A stretch of DNA of 64,000 nucleotides. Source: Membranipora membranacea (lineage: Eukaryota > Bryozoa > Gymnolaemata > Cheilostomatida > Membraniporidae). The notes beneath the pieces were generated by a model. It saw nothing but the letters and a program-made list of their open reading frames with translations, did no database searches and was not told the DNA's origin. Positions 22,967 to 36,135 of this stretch are shown piece after piece (the first letter of the stretch is position 1; every line of letters starts with the position of its first letter). The DNA lies in NCBI GenBank assembly GCA_914767715.1, contig OU612075.1, positions 10,354,001 through 10,418,000 on the forward strand, read 5' to 3'. Made by a program: the position numbers and the translations under genes.

Positions 22967-24303
22967 CTCAGTTCTGTTCACCTTCCAATGTATGATTTGG
23001 CGATCTGAAAATCAATCTTAAGAACAATGTTAAATTATTTGACCAGTATAAAATGATTATTCACTTTTCATTTCGGTTTACATTTGTGGAAAAACTTGAA
23101 ATTCAATTGGAAATACGTATCAGGACGGTAGTTTATGTATTTTCAGGTTTTCTTTATCTCTATAAAGTAAGTAATGACAATCTGCTACTATGCATTTTCG
23201 CAAACACCCCATCCAGTCACATGAGTCTGTATTGCTGAGGCAGTTCCATTCGAAAAAATTCCTACAATACTGCCACCGGACACTCCCTTTGTTCTTTATG
23301 CAACTATACATCTCTATTCTCTACGATCAGAGCCGGTGGCCAATTTGACATTTTACGGTGGATGCAGCATCAGTGTTACCTCTCGCAGAGCTCTGTTTGA
23401 ATTGGTATCAATTTGATGTATTTGAAAAGCTTGTCGTGACTGTATTATTGTCTTGTGAATGATGATATGATAATATAATATAATAAAAATTGCCTTGAAT
23501 GTTAGTAACTTGGAGGTGCAAGTCTAGGGTAAGGGAGAAGACAACTCCTCCAAATGCCAATTGCATTTGATTGGTTGTACAATATGTATTAGAGCATTTG
23601 ATTTGCTTAATAATTTACAGCCGATCAAGCTGGTATCTTTGTTCTAGTAACATAACTTCCTCAAATTTGTAATTCAGTAACTATGGGCTATCACAGAGCC
23701 ACCCGTCATAGTCATGTCAATGATTCCTGGGATCATAGGTAATAATGCCCCACCTATCAGAGTTATAGTCAAGGTTGAGTAAAGAGTGAGTAAGTCAAAG
23801 AAAAGTGAGTACTACTCTCCTGATTCAATTATTTCTTGTTGCCAACTATCAGAGGACTATCAGTAACCTTCCGAATAATTTCCAAGACAAAAGATTTGCT
23901 AATGATTGGATTGCCTGTCTAGTTTAAGGCCATATGATTGGCAGTTTGCTAAATTATTTATTCTCCCCGTTATTCATTTTTCCGTGTCATGTCCAGTCAA
24001 CTGTCAATCAAGTCTCTTCAAATAGATCTCAACTGTCTTGTTGTACCAATGTTAAATTATGATACCTCTATATGGTGGTAACTATGGTCAAAGGACTCAT
24101 TCAATAGTATGTGTGTATGTTTTCCTAGGCCCTATAAATGAGGTTCATGAAGTTGGGCTAACTAGAGAGGGGCAGAGGAGTCTGTCCTTGTGGCTAGTTG
24201 ATATGTAATCTCTACTCTTGTGAAGATGAGAAAGATCCCATAGACCAGTAGCCTTATTATGGTAGAAATGCTTGTATTGCTGGTAATGTCAACTTGGTAG
24301 GCT
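22967..24303. other. Intergenic DNA, nothing recognised
   Basis: Short open frames only (for example 23053-23238) with no recognisable product. Confidence 0.4.
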
Positions 24304-24902
24304 GTAGTATAGCGATATAGTCAACAGCGCTCAAGGAGCGCCCGCCGCCCACCAGTGATTAATCAACGCAAGAACGCAAGCAGGCTATCAGTTTTCACTT
24401 CCCTGAGTGAATTGATTTGAACCAAGGAGTAACAGCGTTACTCCTTGATTTGAACAGGCACACCCTCTGTGACTATATTATGTTTGTCCTCTATGGACTC
24501 GCAGTCTAGTGTCTGAAGCATATCAGCAGTTGAGGCGCGTAGTATAGCGATATAGTCAACAGCAGGCTATCAGTTTTCACTTCCCTGAGTGAATTGATTT
24601 GAACCAAGGAGTAACAGCGTTACTCCTTGATTTGAACAGGCACACCATCTGTGACTATGTTATGTTTGTCCTCTATGGACTCTCAGTCTAGTGTCTGAAG
24701 CATATCAGCAGTTGAGGCGCGTAGTATAGCGATATAGTCAACAGCAGGCTATCAGTTTTCACTTCCCTGAGTGAATTGGTTTGAACCAAGGAGTAACAGC
24801 GTTACTCCTTGATTTGAACAGGCACACCCTCTGTGACTATGTTAGGTTTGTCCTCTATGGACTCTCAGTCTAGTGTCTGAAGCATATCAGCAGTTGAGGC
24901 GC
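24304..24902. repeat. 182-bp tandem repeat, three copies
   Basis: Copies begin at 24304, 24539 and 24721 with GTAGTATAGCGATATAGTCA. Copies 2 and 3 are 182 bp and differ at a few positions. Copy 1 has about 53 extra bases (GC-rich, with CTCAAGGAGCGCCCGCCGCC) after base 24. Each copy contains the palindrome AAGGAGTAACAGCGTTACTCCTT. Confidence 0.9.
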
Positions 24903-25841
24903 ATGTAGTCAATGGAATGTTTAACACAGCTCTTGCAGATCTTCTATGTACAGCCCTACAGTACTACTTGAGCAACCAGAGTTTTATAGCGGAAGATCCA
25001 GTGGGCTAGAAGCGTCTCATGAATGACCAACCATATGCTTGTAGGCTTTAGCATATAACACTGGATTGTGGAAGGATTGTTTGCTTGATGAATCCCAGAA
25101 AAGAAGAGGCTTTTTTTCAAGGTGTACTCAATATGAACATGAATATGAAAACTACGGTGATCTGACTCGCCTTGATAAAGCGGGAATTGCTTTAGATCAG
25201 GTGTCAGATCGGTTCGATACATTTGAGGTCAATCATTTTGAACTTACACACGGGGTGTTTGTTTGCTTTCTAATTTGTCTTGTTGCATTGTTGATTCATC
25301 TGCTTTTGTCCGATTATTCATCCAATTCGCAGTTAACTTGAGTAGCACATATTTTATCTGCTGACCAATCATCTCATAGCTCAGTGTGCTCAGAATATGT
25401 TTGGAGGATCCCACAGTACATTGGAAATCGATCCCAGTGATAAGACTAAGGTTCATGAAAATATCAGTCGTCCACCTGCAGTTATAAGCTCACATTTTAA
25501 TTGAAACACTCTCTTTGCATCAAGAGTGCATCACTGATAAATTATGAGACTCTTAATCTTTTATATGGGCTAGTTAAACAAAATTTTATGCGGGGGGGGG
25601 GGGGGGGTTTACTTATCAGGTTTGTTATAAATGAGATAATGATGTGTGTACGCCTAAGATTGACTAAATTGGTAAATATTTCATAATCGATGTAAAGGTT
25701 GTTTCTGACCACCGAGTATACTAACACCTGGTCAATAAGAAAGGGATTATAACCAACAGTAGGCAAAAACCCTTCTACAATCAAATGATTTCTATTGGCC
25801 ACCATATACTTTATATCGTTCTTTACAGAGTTGAACTTATC
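24903..25841. other. Upstream region of PDCD10
   Basis: No coding sequence. It includes a G run at about 25592-25608. CTTTACAG at about 25821-25828 may be the acceptor of a 5' UTR exon just before the PDCD10 start. Confidence 0.4.
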
Positions 25842-28800
25842 ATGGCCTCCGCAGAAGATTTCGATGCTGCCCAACATAAGTTGATGGTTGATATGGCTCT
25901 ACCATGTATAGTTAATCCCATTCTCAGAGAAGTAAGATCATACTTTTATATCAATATCTGAAAATCAAACTTTGTTCTTTATCTGTGTATAAAATCTACT
26001 GTTTGGTTGCATATATATTACAGTAAACTGTTTGTTACAAATGCTTATATATGAGGTCGCATGTCGGTAAGCTACATATCATTGAGACAGCAGTCTTGCT
26101 GGCTCATTTTACCGATATTGTGCTTACATTCTCATATATCTCACATATGCCACTCTAAACTTCCGGTGCCCTAGATATACCTGGTATTATTCTAAATGCT
26201 CATATGTTGCCCCAGTTGATGGTAGTGACATTTCATGATCAACCGAATTCACACAATCACATTGTCGCTGGATATGTGGTTGATACTGGACTGCTACTAC
26301 CATCAACCCGGGCAATGTTTGAGCACAAAGACTAACCCAGTTGGTTAATATGTTTACAATACAAGCAATTTATGTCTCGTATTATTCTAGTTAATCTGGT
26401 TTTTCATTACAACAAGCAAGCTCATGTGAAAGGAACTGAAGCTAAAAGGGACAAATCATAATTTGAGTAATGACGGCCCTGTTTTTCCGGTTGTGGTCCA
26501 AAGAAACTGGGCTTTTTAGCATGGACATACTGTGTGCCATAGTCTATGCACTTTGCAGTATTTGCTTGGATTTTTCCTCTCAATACTTCTACATTAATCT
26601 TACTTCATATAGCCTAGGGTCCAATAATACGCATTGTATGACCTTTTGTCAATGTCATGAATGACCGCCCTTATTCAAAATGAAACAAACTCTGGCTGAC
26701 ATTTTCTTCACTACTTAGCAATGAATATCTCTGCTCATTGGTATTTCCCAAACATGAGGCTACTTTTCCCAGAGTCTGACTGGAAAACTCTCGTACCTGG
26801 AGCAATATAGTAGGTGGCATGCATAGAAATCAATAGATATTGCAGTTTTAGTGCTCCCATTGATTAACTTATAACACTCAAAAGCAGACAACTTCAGCAA
26901 GATCCTGCATTGTTCTCAGACTTTCCCTCGCCGGGGGCCGTCGGGCGAGGTGCAAAAGTCTGGGGGGCTCAGACTATGTGTGCCACTATTCTCTGATCAT
27001 TAAGCTACCACGAGGGCATGTCAAAGGGCACAATATAATGAAATGAAACCAAATTTGAGAGATTTGAGGCACCACGAACCGATGTTAGATCTATTTATAG
27101 ATCATATTATTTTTTATTATACTATATGTCTGATATCTATATAACAGATGGAGGAAAAGAGTACTACTAACGGCCCATCTCTCATCCAGCAGTCATTTGG
27201 ATCAGTCGAGTCGTTCTATCCTGGATTTACAGAGTTCTTTATCAGGGGAGTGCTAGCTAAAGCTCAAGTCGAGGACCAAATAGACATGCCTGAAGCCATA
27301 CTCAAGTTAGTAATATCATAATTAGCATCTTGTCTTATTTGTAGCAGGGAGATTTGTCATGTCTCCAAATATGACAAACGGAATTTCAGTGAAAAATCAG
27401 GGGTAAATTTACACTACTCAAGACTCTTAACTTTTAACTTATCTCCAGAGAAAGTAAACTATAATTTTTAATGCAACGCACAAAACTAAAGAATAATGTA
27501 TTAGCAGGACAATACTGATCGCTCAGTGCATGCCTAAGCTCAAATGTAGAAATAGATATCCCTCCAAAACGCATATGCTCGGCTAGCAGTGTCAAGGTAG
27601 TCATGGTTTAGAAGAGCATAATATGGCTTCACTGATGATAAGATCAGATTATCACTCTGAGCCAATAATTATGGGTATATTTACGATTATAATTGGCTAT
27701 ATGGATAGCATTCACGCCTTGAGACGGTTGAAATTATGGTTCGCTATGGCAACCAGGAGGAGTTGAGACCGTGTATCACCTACGATGGCTCACTGTCTCT
27801 TCTTCTTATCTTTACTGCTTGTGGTCTTTTGCTTAGCTTTTGGAAATGAAGAATATGTAGATCGAAGTTTAAACTTGTAAATAAATAAACAGAGAATTTG
27901 GTGCAGTCCTCTGCTCCAAAAGGTGTGATTTGCATACGGTCATGTCACAGAACCCCAATTTACTGTTTACTGTAGGGAGCCCATGAACAGATCCGTATAT
28001 ATATATCTAAGTTCTAGTACTGAGACCAAGACCAAGTCATAGGTTTTCTCTCCACCCATCATTCCCTAATATCCGACATATCTGACAATTGGCAAACTAG
28101 AATCTACTCAGAAATAAACATGCCTGAATAATAAATACAATGTATTCAAGCCTGATGACCCACCCCAGAGTATATTCAGACAAATAGATGTAATATATCC
28201 ACTGTTTTGATTAGTAACATGTTAATGACAACAAAGCAGCTGAAGTTAAACACTGTCAACTGAATTATGCGTAAAATACCCTTATCGGGGACTTGAAACT
28301 TCCATAGCATCTGGATGCTTTCATTGCACCCTAGATGTATTTGACAGCTATTATAATTAGTTCCATCTCAGCTATAAAAACTATAGCTTTATATCACACC
28401 GATACTCAATTTATAGAACAATTTTCATATATCTCTGACCTATTCATTGCATTCCAATGCCACATTTATATATATTTGAAATAGTTTTGTCACTCTTCAT
28501 TGTTGCAACCATAAACATATAAATATGTTTATATTTTGTGTTTATTTATATTTATTGCTCATATGTCGATGGTTGTAACCAATATCCCTGTCATGCAATG
28601 GTAACCCTTATATCAATATTGGCAGGTTGGAGGGTTCCGGGGAGCAGCAGGATGTCAGGCTCAGGAGAACAGAACCTGTATTCAAAAATCTACAGCATCG
28701 ATCTAATAACCTAAAACTTATCCTCGGCAGAATACCGGCGGAAATTACTGATAGAAAGAAATTCCTTGACACCATCAAGTAAATCTCGATATCTTACTCG

Positions 28801-31800
28801 ATCTGTGCAAATAGGTTGCACACATTTTGTATAAAGATATGCTGTATTTTCGGTCGAAATCACTTTTGGGAAATATTTGAAACCATGTTAGTGACAGAAA
28901 ATGTTGCTCTATTAGTCAGTACTGTTCTGTTTTACTAAAGATTAACAGAAAGTAACACTTGTTGAGTTGAGTGCCCTTGTTAAAAGTGGTGACAATCCCA
29001 TGGTAAAGATGATTTGAATTATGATACAGTAACGTAATTGTTATGTTTTTTGATGGTAAAGACTTAAAACTTAACAATCACGATATTCAGTCACACTAAG
29101 TCCAGAATGTTAAGTAACTGAATGTCATTGTAATTTTAGACAATTTTTCCCCTAACTGTCATGCTGCCAATTTTACGTAAAACAAAAGACTGATTGCATG
29201 ACAAAGCTTAATTGAACGTATGAATAGTGCTCAGTACCTTCTATTTCCTGATATAGGGATATTGCTCAGGCAATTAAGTACCTACTGGATGCAGTGAATG
29301 ATGCATACAGACAGATACATGGCCAGGATGAGAAAAGTGTACTTGACAGAAAAAAGAGGGACTTTGTCAAATATTCCAAAAAGTTCAGCACCACCCTCAA
29401 AGACTTCTTCAGAGATAACAGGTTGGTTTGCGGCATCAAGTTTTATGCTACTGCATACACTAATCAATTTTTTTCAGCCATTTTGAACTTTGAGATAAAA
29501 TGATGGTGCCTCCTCTCCCAAGGCCAGCTTGTTTCATTTGGTTCGTGTAACAGCAAAATACTTATTTATTGATAAGGCGTGAGTTATAATATTCAGAATT
29601 CATCCCTGTTGAAATCCTATGAAAAATGTAGTTAATTATTTTAAAGCAAAAGAATAACTTTCATATATCATAAGACCGGCCACTGCCCGGTCTTATGATA
29701 TATAAAAGTTATTCTGGGGCCTGCACGGAACTATCTCAACAGTGTTATCATATGTCTGGTTGCTAAATTCAATGAACCTTTGTAGCCACTGTTTGGAAAT
29801 TGAGATACAATTTACAGTGATGGGCCTGCTCATCAACTTCCAGCTGTAGAGTGTGGCATCCCCATTATTGTTTGCTGTATGTCATTTTCTTAATTTACTG
29901 ATATAATACCCTATAACAGTATACACAACAGTAACATAATAGTATTGCTTTTTGTAAGGACAGATATGCAAAATCACTTGAATTACATTTGTTTTTTTAC
30001 CAGTGTTAGCAAATATGACTGTACACATATTATGCCCATAGCAGGCATTACCTTCATTTTTTGCTTCATATTGTGTGTACATCAATCCGATGACTCCCTT
30101 TTCATTTCCAAAATGAAGTGCTCATTGGCTAGACCAAGTTTGATCCAATCTGTCTGCATTTGGAATTGCTTCCCCAACCGATCAGCAGCTTAGCAGTGGA
30201 AGGGGAGGAAACCCGAATGCAGGCAAATGGATAAAGCTTGATCTAATAAGGTGCCAATAAACTGGCAGCTTATTGTTTCTGAGTGATTTATCATTACTTC
30301 ACATTTTTATTTGTTAGCCCTAAAGCTAAGGCTTGGTATGTGGCAGCATTTGTTAACGCTCTCTTTTGCTTCTTTTTATCCAAAAGCAGTATATCTGATT
30401 TTACCCATAGCTGTTTGCCTTTTGGAGCATTTTCTTTAATGCGTAATCGAGAGCGGATAGCAATTTAAAGTAAACAGCTGAATGGAAGAGTTTGATTTAT
30501 GAGCTCATCAGAAATGAAATATCCTCTGGTGCGCAAACCTGTTTAGAATTCATAAAGCTAAATTGGCTGTTGAGATCGAAAAAATATCATAACCGAAAGG
30601 AGATGAAGATTGAGAATCAAACATCTACCCTATCCATATTCCAGATGTTATCATAGGTGGTTGTGTGCTCAGTTTGATCATAAAAGCCATCATTTTTCAA
30701 TAGTATGGTAGAACCATTAAGTAATGCTGACAATGCATACAAATGCGACAGAATCTAGCTAGTTTGGTAAACATTGTGTATCGTCCGAGTGCGATAAAAT
30801 GCAGTGGTAAAGGGTATCTATATTTCTTTCTTGCCGAGGTTTGAGTGCGCTAAAGCTGTCTAGTTGGTTTTAGTTGTGTGTATAGCTCCCCACACTGACA
30901 TTGAGACTACATTATTGTTATGTATATCTCTGATCATGAGAGTCAGTTTAGTCTGAGTTCCTCATGTGTGACCGCCCCTAATCCTAGAATTCGACCTCAG
31001 GTCGTCACACCAAATTCATTCTGAAGGGACTCAGGCTACATGAATAAATTCATGCTCTTTTGATCAGGGATATACATGAAGTAGTGTATCACGTGATCAG
31101 TGTGTTAGTTCCCTTACCGAATCTCCTTCCAATATTCCTAATCCGCAATCTACGGTGATTGCAGACTGTAATTCTTGCCATCTTGTGTTTAGCGGGGATC
31201 AGATTATGAGGTATGTCGGTGTATGTGGTTGAGTTACTACTGTAATGTTACAACGCCAGATTTAGCCCTAATACAACTGAATTGTGATTATTTAATCCTA
31301 ACCCAAGTGTTGTACGCTGACGATTACTGAACAAATTACACAGCTTACTAGATTTTTTAGATCGAGCAATGTGTGTACGATGTTAGCAGGGATGTCATGC
31401 GGTGCCAGCAGATGTCAGGTGTTACACACCCTGCAATCTCATAAGCGCCTGATGTGTCCAATTTTTATTGATAGAACACATTCATGTCGCTTGTTATTAT
31501 GGTCGAAATTGGTAGTGAATGAAAACATGATTTCGATATTGAAACTTATATATGAGTGATGAAAGAGAAATTTATTGAGGAGTTGTTTCTTATTAGAAAA
31601 AAAGCAGACAATACTACAATCATGTCACCCTATATTCTGACAGTTCCTCCTTTGCAGGGATGATAATACTTCATGCTCAAATATCGTTCAAATTCTCAAA
31701 CTTGAATAGTATTTCACGACATCACAATCGGTAAATTCAAAACCAAGCTCAATCCATTGTCATCTGTATTCCTCACAAACTGGATATTGCCTTTTTAGTC

Positions 31801-32323
31801 GAAATTGACATTACATTTAGACATTTAGACCACCTGATAACAATACGTCTCAGAGTGATTTAAGAAAAGACAACACCATGAGGTCACCATGGTATTCAGG
31901 CTTCAGGATTCCGGTCAAAATATCTTGCTGAAGAAGGCCAATTTTGTTACTGACAGAGTGTGGTACATGTTGTATAAACCACAAGCATAACGAGAGAATC
32001 AAGCTTGCGCATCAGTATGAGCTATTGTAATGTTGACTGACCCTGATTTCAACTTGATGTTTTGCCGACAACCCAGCTCGGTACTTGACTGGAAAATAAT
32101 ATGATAGTACAGTTTCAAGACTGTTGTTCTTCATTTACATGTACATTGTCAATGATATCAGTGCGACATCAGGGCAACATCAGTCATTTTCAGTTTCTCT
32201 ATTGTCAGTATTTTCACATTTTGGTTTATTTATCATTGTTATATTTGTAGGAGGAATGCTGTGTACATGAGTGCTAATCATCTAATACATCAGACCAATC
32301 AGATTCTTACTGCAGTCGGGTAG
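25842..32323 (+). CDS. PDCD10: Programmed cell death protein 10 (CCM3)
   Basis: Five exons: 25842-25931, 27148-27305, 28626-28778, 29257-29421 and 32251-32323. All are GT-AG, giving 212 aa, the same length as human PDCD10. The N-terminal third (dimerisation region) is diverged. The C-terminal FAT-homology half is clear: LKLILGRIPAEITDRKKFLD, DIAQAIKYLLDAVND, KKRDFVKYSKKFSTTLKDFF and MSANHLIHQTNQIL align to the human protein through their Lys-rich surface. PDCD10 is an adaptor that binds GCKIII kinases (STK24/25/MST4) through its N-terminal part. Through the FAT-H domain it binds striatin of the STRIPAK complex, CCM2 and LD motifs. The start is the only ATG in the first coding exon that gives the family length. 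Introns are 0.5 to 2.8 kb and hold small repeats. Confidence 0.96.
26936..26975. repeat. GC-rich repeat shared with 46919-46968
   Basis: GGGCCGTCGGGCG followed shortly by AAAGTCTGGGGGGCTCAGA occurs here, in PDCD10 intron 1, and again at about 46919-46968, in a calcium-channel intron, with small differences. It is a dispersed repeat of unknown type. Confidence 0.55.
29651..29715. repeat. 65-bp palindrome in PDCD10 intron 4
   Basis: AGAATAACTT...CATAAGACCGG folds onto CCGGTCTTATG...AAGTTATTCT with a 7-base loop and one mismatch. No target duplication is visible. It would form a stable hairpin in the pre-mRNA. Confidence 0.75.
30889..31108. mobile_element. MITE in PDCD10 intron 4
   Basis: Inverted ends: CACACTGA...ATGTATATCTCTGATCA on the left against TGATCAGGGATATACAT...GATCAGTGTG on the right. 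A related copy lies at about 49209-49393, sharing TATCACGTGATCAGTGTG and the AGAGATATACATG arm. Confidence 0.55.
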
Positions 32324-34222
32324 ATATCAATTGTACAAGGACAACTCCCAAAAAGAGAAGACAACTACTGTTGCATTTGATGCTTTCTATTATATTCATT
32401 TATTTTTCATTCATGCGTTTCACCCACCTTCACATAAGACTTTATCACATATTACACCTATTTTAAAACCTCTTCACTTAAGCCCAACAGATAGCAAAAA
32501 ACTCTCTCTTTGTACACTGCTCCTATTTACACACAAGCAATTTTTTACTACTATCAATCAAATTCTTTTGAATAACAAGATTGGAACAATAGTTTTCATT
32601 CTGGTCCATTCGTAAATCTGAGATGCCCTAACTCTTGCAAACCACTGGACTAAATAAGCGCCATCATAAAATGCCATGAGGGATTTAGAAAGTCATTATG
32701 ACCTTAGATTACTTCAAGTTCATTTATTATTCCATTGTTAGTTCAGTTTGATGCTGAGCTAGAAATTGAAATTGCCGGGCAATTATTTTATTCAAAGCCA
32801 TTGTTATTCTCTTTTCTTTCCAACCTGTCATTCTTTTCTATGGTACAATGTTACTTTACTTGTTTGTTAGCAATTAAATACTATTATATGAAACAAAGTC
32901 AATTGTTTTAATCAATTTCTTCCAGAGAACAATAAGGTTTCTGTCATCACTCCTTCATGATTTCCTTCTTTTTTCACGGTGGTGGGATTTGATGTTATTT
33001 TCCTAAAGAGTATAAGCTTTGTGATGAAAAAAGTTGACCGCTATTGAGAGATCCCTAAACAAATGAGATCTGTTAGACACATAGTACAAAGTGTGGTATC
33101 TTACTGCATGAGCCATATTTACCAGAATCATAAACAGCCGCCCTTTGTGTTCAACAGAAGGTGGAAAAAAATGGGACAGATGGTCACTCTCTGATTTCTT
33201 ATCTGTGCTTGTTTGTGATGAGTTTTAAATTGTATCTAAACGGTGAGGCTTCATCAACTGAAACTGAAGGTGTATAGCTACTGAGAAGATCTTTAATAGA
33301 GCATGTTATCAACTTTCTTCCAATAATCATTGCTTGAATTCCTAGGAAGATCAGGTAAATCTTGTACAAAGTGTTACTGCAGAATGTAACCCGTTGAGAT
33401 TTCCATTGCATTGTCGGACACGCATAAACTTGTCTCATAAAATGCTTTTCTCTTATTGCAATTCGTTGCATTGCAAACTGCATTGGATGGCCAGGGTAGA
33501 GTAGAACCATGATGATAGATGTTGCTCCACAGCATTACTGAGGTGAAGATGATCTAGTCAGGACTTGCCTTATCTCAAAGCCCTTTTTTTGTTTTTGCTC
33601 TGGCGACTTTATCTGTTTTCAGAGATGCAAAATACCATCACTACAACACCACCGGAAGAATCAAGAGCTTCTTCACCGCATCTTAATATAACTGCAGTAG
33701 GAGATAACTATGCTAGGAACCAAAGCTTATCTTTAAAGCTCAAATCCACCAGACATAACGCTGGCACTTGTTGCAAATGGTGAGTGTTCCGTGTGAACGG
33801 TGTAATCTTAGCTGTCCTTGTGTGACAGCTCATAATTATAGTTAAAACAGATAGCAGAGTCAGTCCCTCCCTTAACCTACAGATTGAATCAAGTTTGAAC
33901 AAATTATGTGCATTTTAAGTTGCCTTAAACCCAACGGCAAAGCTAGTCCCAAATAGAGGGAGAGCAGTTTTGGCCTACCTGTGCTTTGGCCCACCAGTGG
34001 TTTCCATTTTTGAACTGCTATAATATTCAATTCTTCATTGGTATTCTTTACATTAAAGTATATTACTTTACCTTCTATATTAAACATTTATTGTTGAATC
34101 TGGTGTAAGATAGTTATCTCATATAAAAACATGGATTTCAGGTTTTAAATTTCAGTTGGTGATCCTGTAAGAGCTTGCTGTGCTCTGAGGGCAGCCTCAT
34201 TTTGAGCCCTCATTTTGAGCCC
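32324..34222. other. Intergenic DNA between PDCD10 and the PTGRP pseudogene
   Basis: Mostly featureless. One + strand open exon-like piece, 33625-33779, starts ATG two bases after a TTTTCAG acceptor and ends at a GTGAGT donor (51 codons). It could be a 5' exon of the unidentified gene at 35.7-39.6 kb but its phase does not join without another exon. The minus-strand open frame 33199-33510 matches nothing known to me. Confidence 0.3.
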
Positions 34223-36044
34223 TCATTTTTTTCTCATTTGGTTACCGGCATACTCCATCTTGTTCATCCATTGCTTATGTTCGCTCTTTTGAGTGTCAGT
34301 TGGTCGTCCAGTTGGTCTACAACAGAAGGAAAATTATACACATGAAATTTGATATCGTTGTTTTGACAGGTTGGGCCTTAGGCAGACTGACACGGGCTGA
34401 TGTGGTGGATGTGGTGGTGACACACTGGAGGCCCTCTGGAGACGTCTGGAGCCTTTGGAGCTTCTTGGAGTGGGTTCGGAATCGAAGGTGGTTCGGACCT
34501 CGCAAGAAAGTATGGTATGAAAAATTATTTTGAAAAAATGCTTAATGTTACAATAAAGTGACTACCCACAGTCATGATGAAAAATCTCAATATGGATAAA
34601 GCATAGTTGCCAACAAAGAATTGATCAGCTAGATACTCATTCTGTACGGTGCAGATATCTACTATTATCTGTAATATGAAACAAACCTCATCAACCTTGC
34701 TTGCTGCCTGACCTGTTTGAGTCTTTGGTTGATGGCGTTGATGCATTTTTTTGTCTGCTCCTGGCCTACCAGTTGGTCTGCTCGCTAACATATTTCTCAA
34801 ATCAGCTTTGTAATTTGCAAAGTGATTCTGCATGCTGTTAAGTTGATAAAGTATACGCACTTAACTACTCAGATTAGTTGCCAAGCCCCAAAATATCTAT
34901 ATGATCCTGTGAGGTTATTATGTTCAAAATGAGTTTTTTAGGTTTAAATTCTATATGCATTGGCATATACATCCACTCCCACTTTCCTGCAGCTTATCAG
35001 TAGAGGGAGCAACTCCGAATGCAAGAATTTTGATTCAACTTGATTCATTTATGATCATTAAGAATAATAGCGGAGATGACAAACAGTTAATGGCCATTAT
35101 TTAACCATGTAGAGATGGCTTTAATTTCATGAGAAGCAACTCACCCAATGCTTTCAGTCTCATCTTCATCTTCGGCATCAGCCATGGCTTGCTTCATCTT
35201 TTTGAACCAAGCCATAACTTTGTCATGATAGCTCTTCAGGAAGCTAGGTCTGCCTGTGGGTCTTTGTTCAATCTTCATTGGTCGGCCAGTTGGTTGCTGC
35301 CACCATTTCTGTTTTCTGTCCTGCCAGCTTCATCTATTGCTCCATCTGGCAGTTTCATCATCATCCTTAAGATCCTCATCCTGGTCTTCCTCCATCTTTG
35401 TGGCCTTGTGGTTGTGGTCCTGGAGGAAGTTTGGTCCCTGGTGGTGGTTCTCATGTGGTGAGGTCTCATGCCATGTGGTCGTCCAGTTGGTCCCATGCCA
35501 TCAACCATTTTGTCTGGTCACCCTGTTGGTCTTCTTCCATGGGGTCCCATATGGTGTGGTCCCATGCGGTGAGGTCCCTTGCGATGTGGTACCTGCTGTG
35601 CCTGTACTCAAAATTATAAGTTTATCTATGACGGTTACATTTAATCATTCCTAAGACTTTATTATGAAGCATGTGTATGTGTAGCATTACTATGAGACCA
35701 TTGCCAATGAGCTTGCCAGGAGCTCCAACCATGTCAACATTCATGATATTACGAAGTCAAAATTCCAAGGAGCTTTATTTTCATCCAGGTAATAAAAAGT
35801 CTAAGAATTACAGGAAACAATTTTTGCGCTTCAACATACTTTTTAGCTAATGTGGGCAAGGGACTAGGGGCTGTTGTGTGTAACTCATTTAATCTTACAT
35901 GAGCAATCGAAGAATGCAATATTTATCGTGAAAATTATCAACTGTACTACAGCATTATCCCACAGCTGACCATAACAAAATGGGAAGCTACAATTATGTT
36001 TAACACAGATGTCAAAAATAAATTTATTTAATATATACATATAC

Positions 36045-36082
<38 letters not shown>

Positions 36083-36135
36083 CTCACCGTGGCACAGGCC
36101 ACGATTAATCCGAGGCAAATCAATATGTTCATCAT
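34223..36135 (-). pseudogene. PTGRP-repeat secreted protein, inactivated paralogue
   Basis: The four-exon plan is the same as the intact gene at 40.5-43.2 kb: 36088-36135 (signal peptide MMNILICLGLIVACAT), 35145-35601 (repeat exon), 34687-34834 and 34223-34316. The repeat exon holds only one unit where the intact gene has three. Lesions: an in-frame TGA at 35518-35520 in place of an Arg codon in a PTGRP motif, and a 1-bp deletion soon after (HHMRPHHQ becomes HHMRTTTR). Exon 3 is 1 bp longer than its counterpart. The terminal exon stops early, next to a 13-bp duplication. The upstream region aligns with that of the intact gene but the TATAAAAG is replaced by a TATTGAACG-like string. The signal-peptide exon and splice sites are intact, so the decay seems recent. 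Confidence 0.82.

Noticed and set aside
24304-24902. CRISPR-like array
   Set aside because: Eukaryotic context, units of 182 bp repeated whole with no spacers; an ordinary tandem repeat.
32331-32615. 94-codon + strand open frame after PDCD10
   Set aside because: Lies in the expected 3' UTR, composition is His/Leu/Phe-rich as in random AT-rich DNA, no homology or splice context.
33199-33510. 103-codon minus-strand open frame
   Set aside because: No recognisable motif and no supporting exons nearby.
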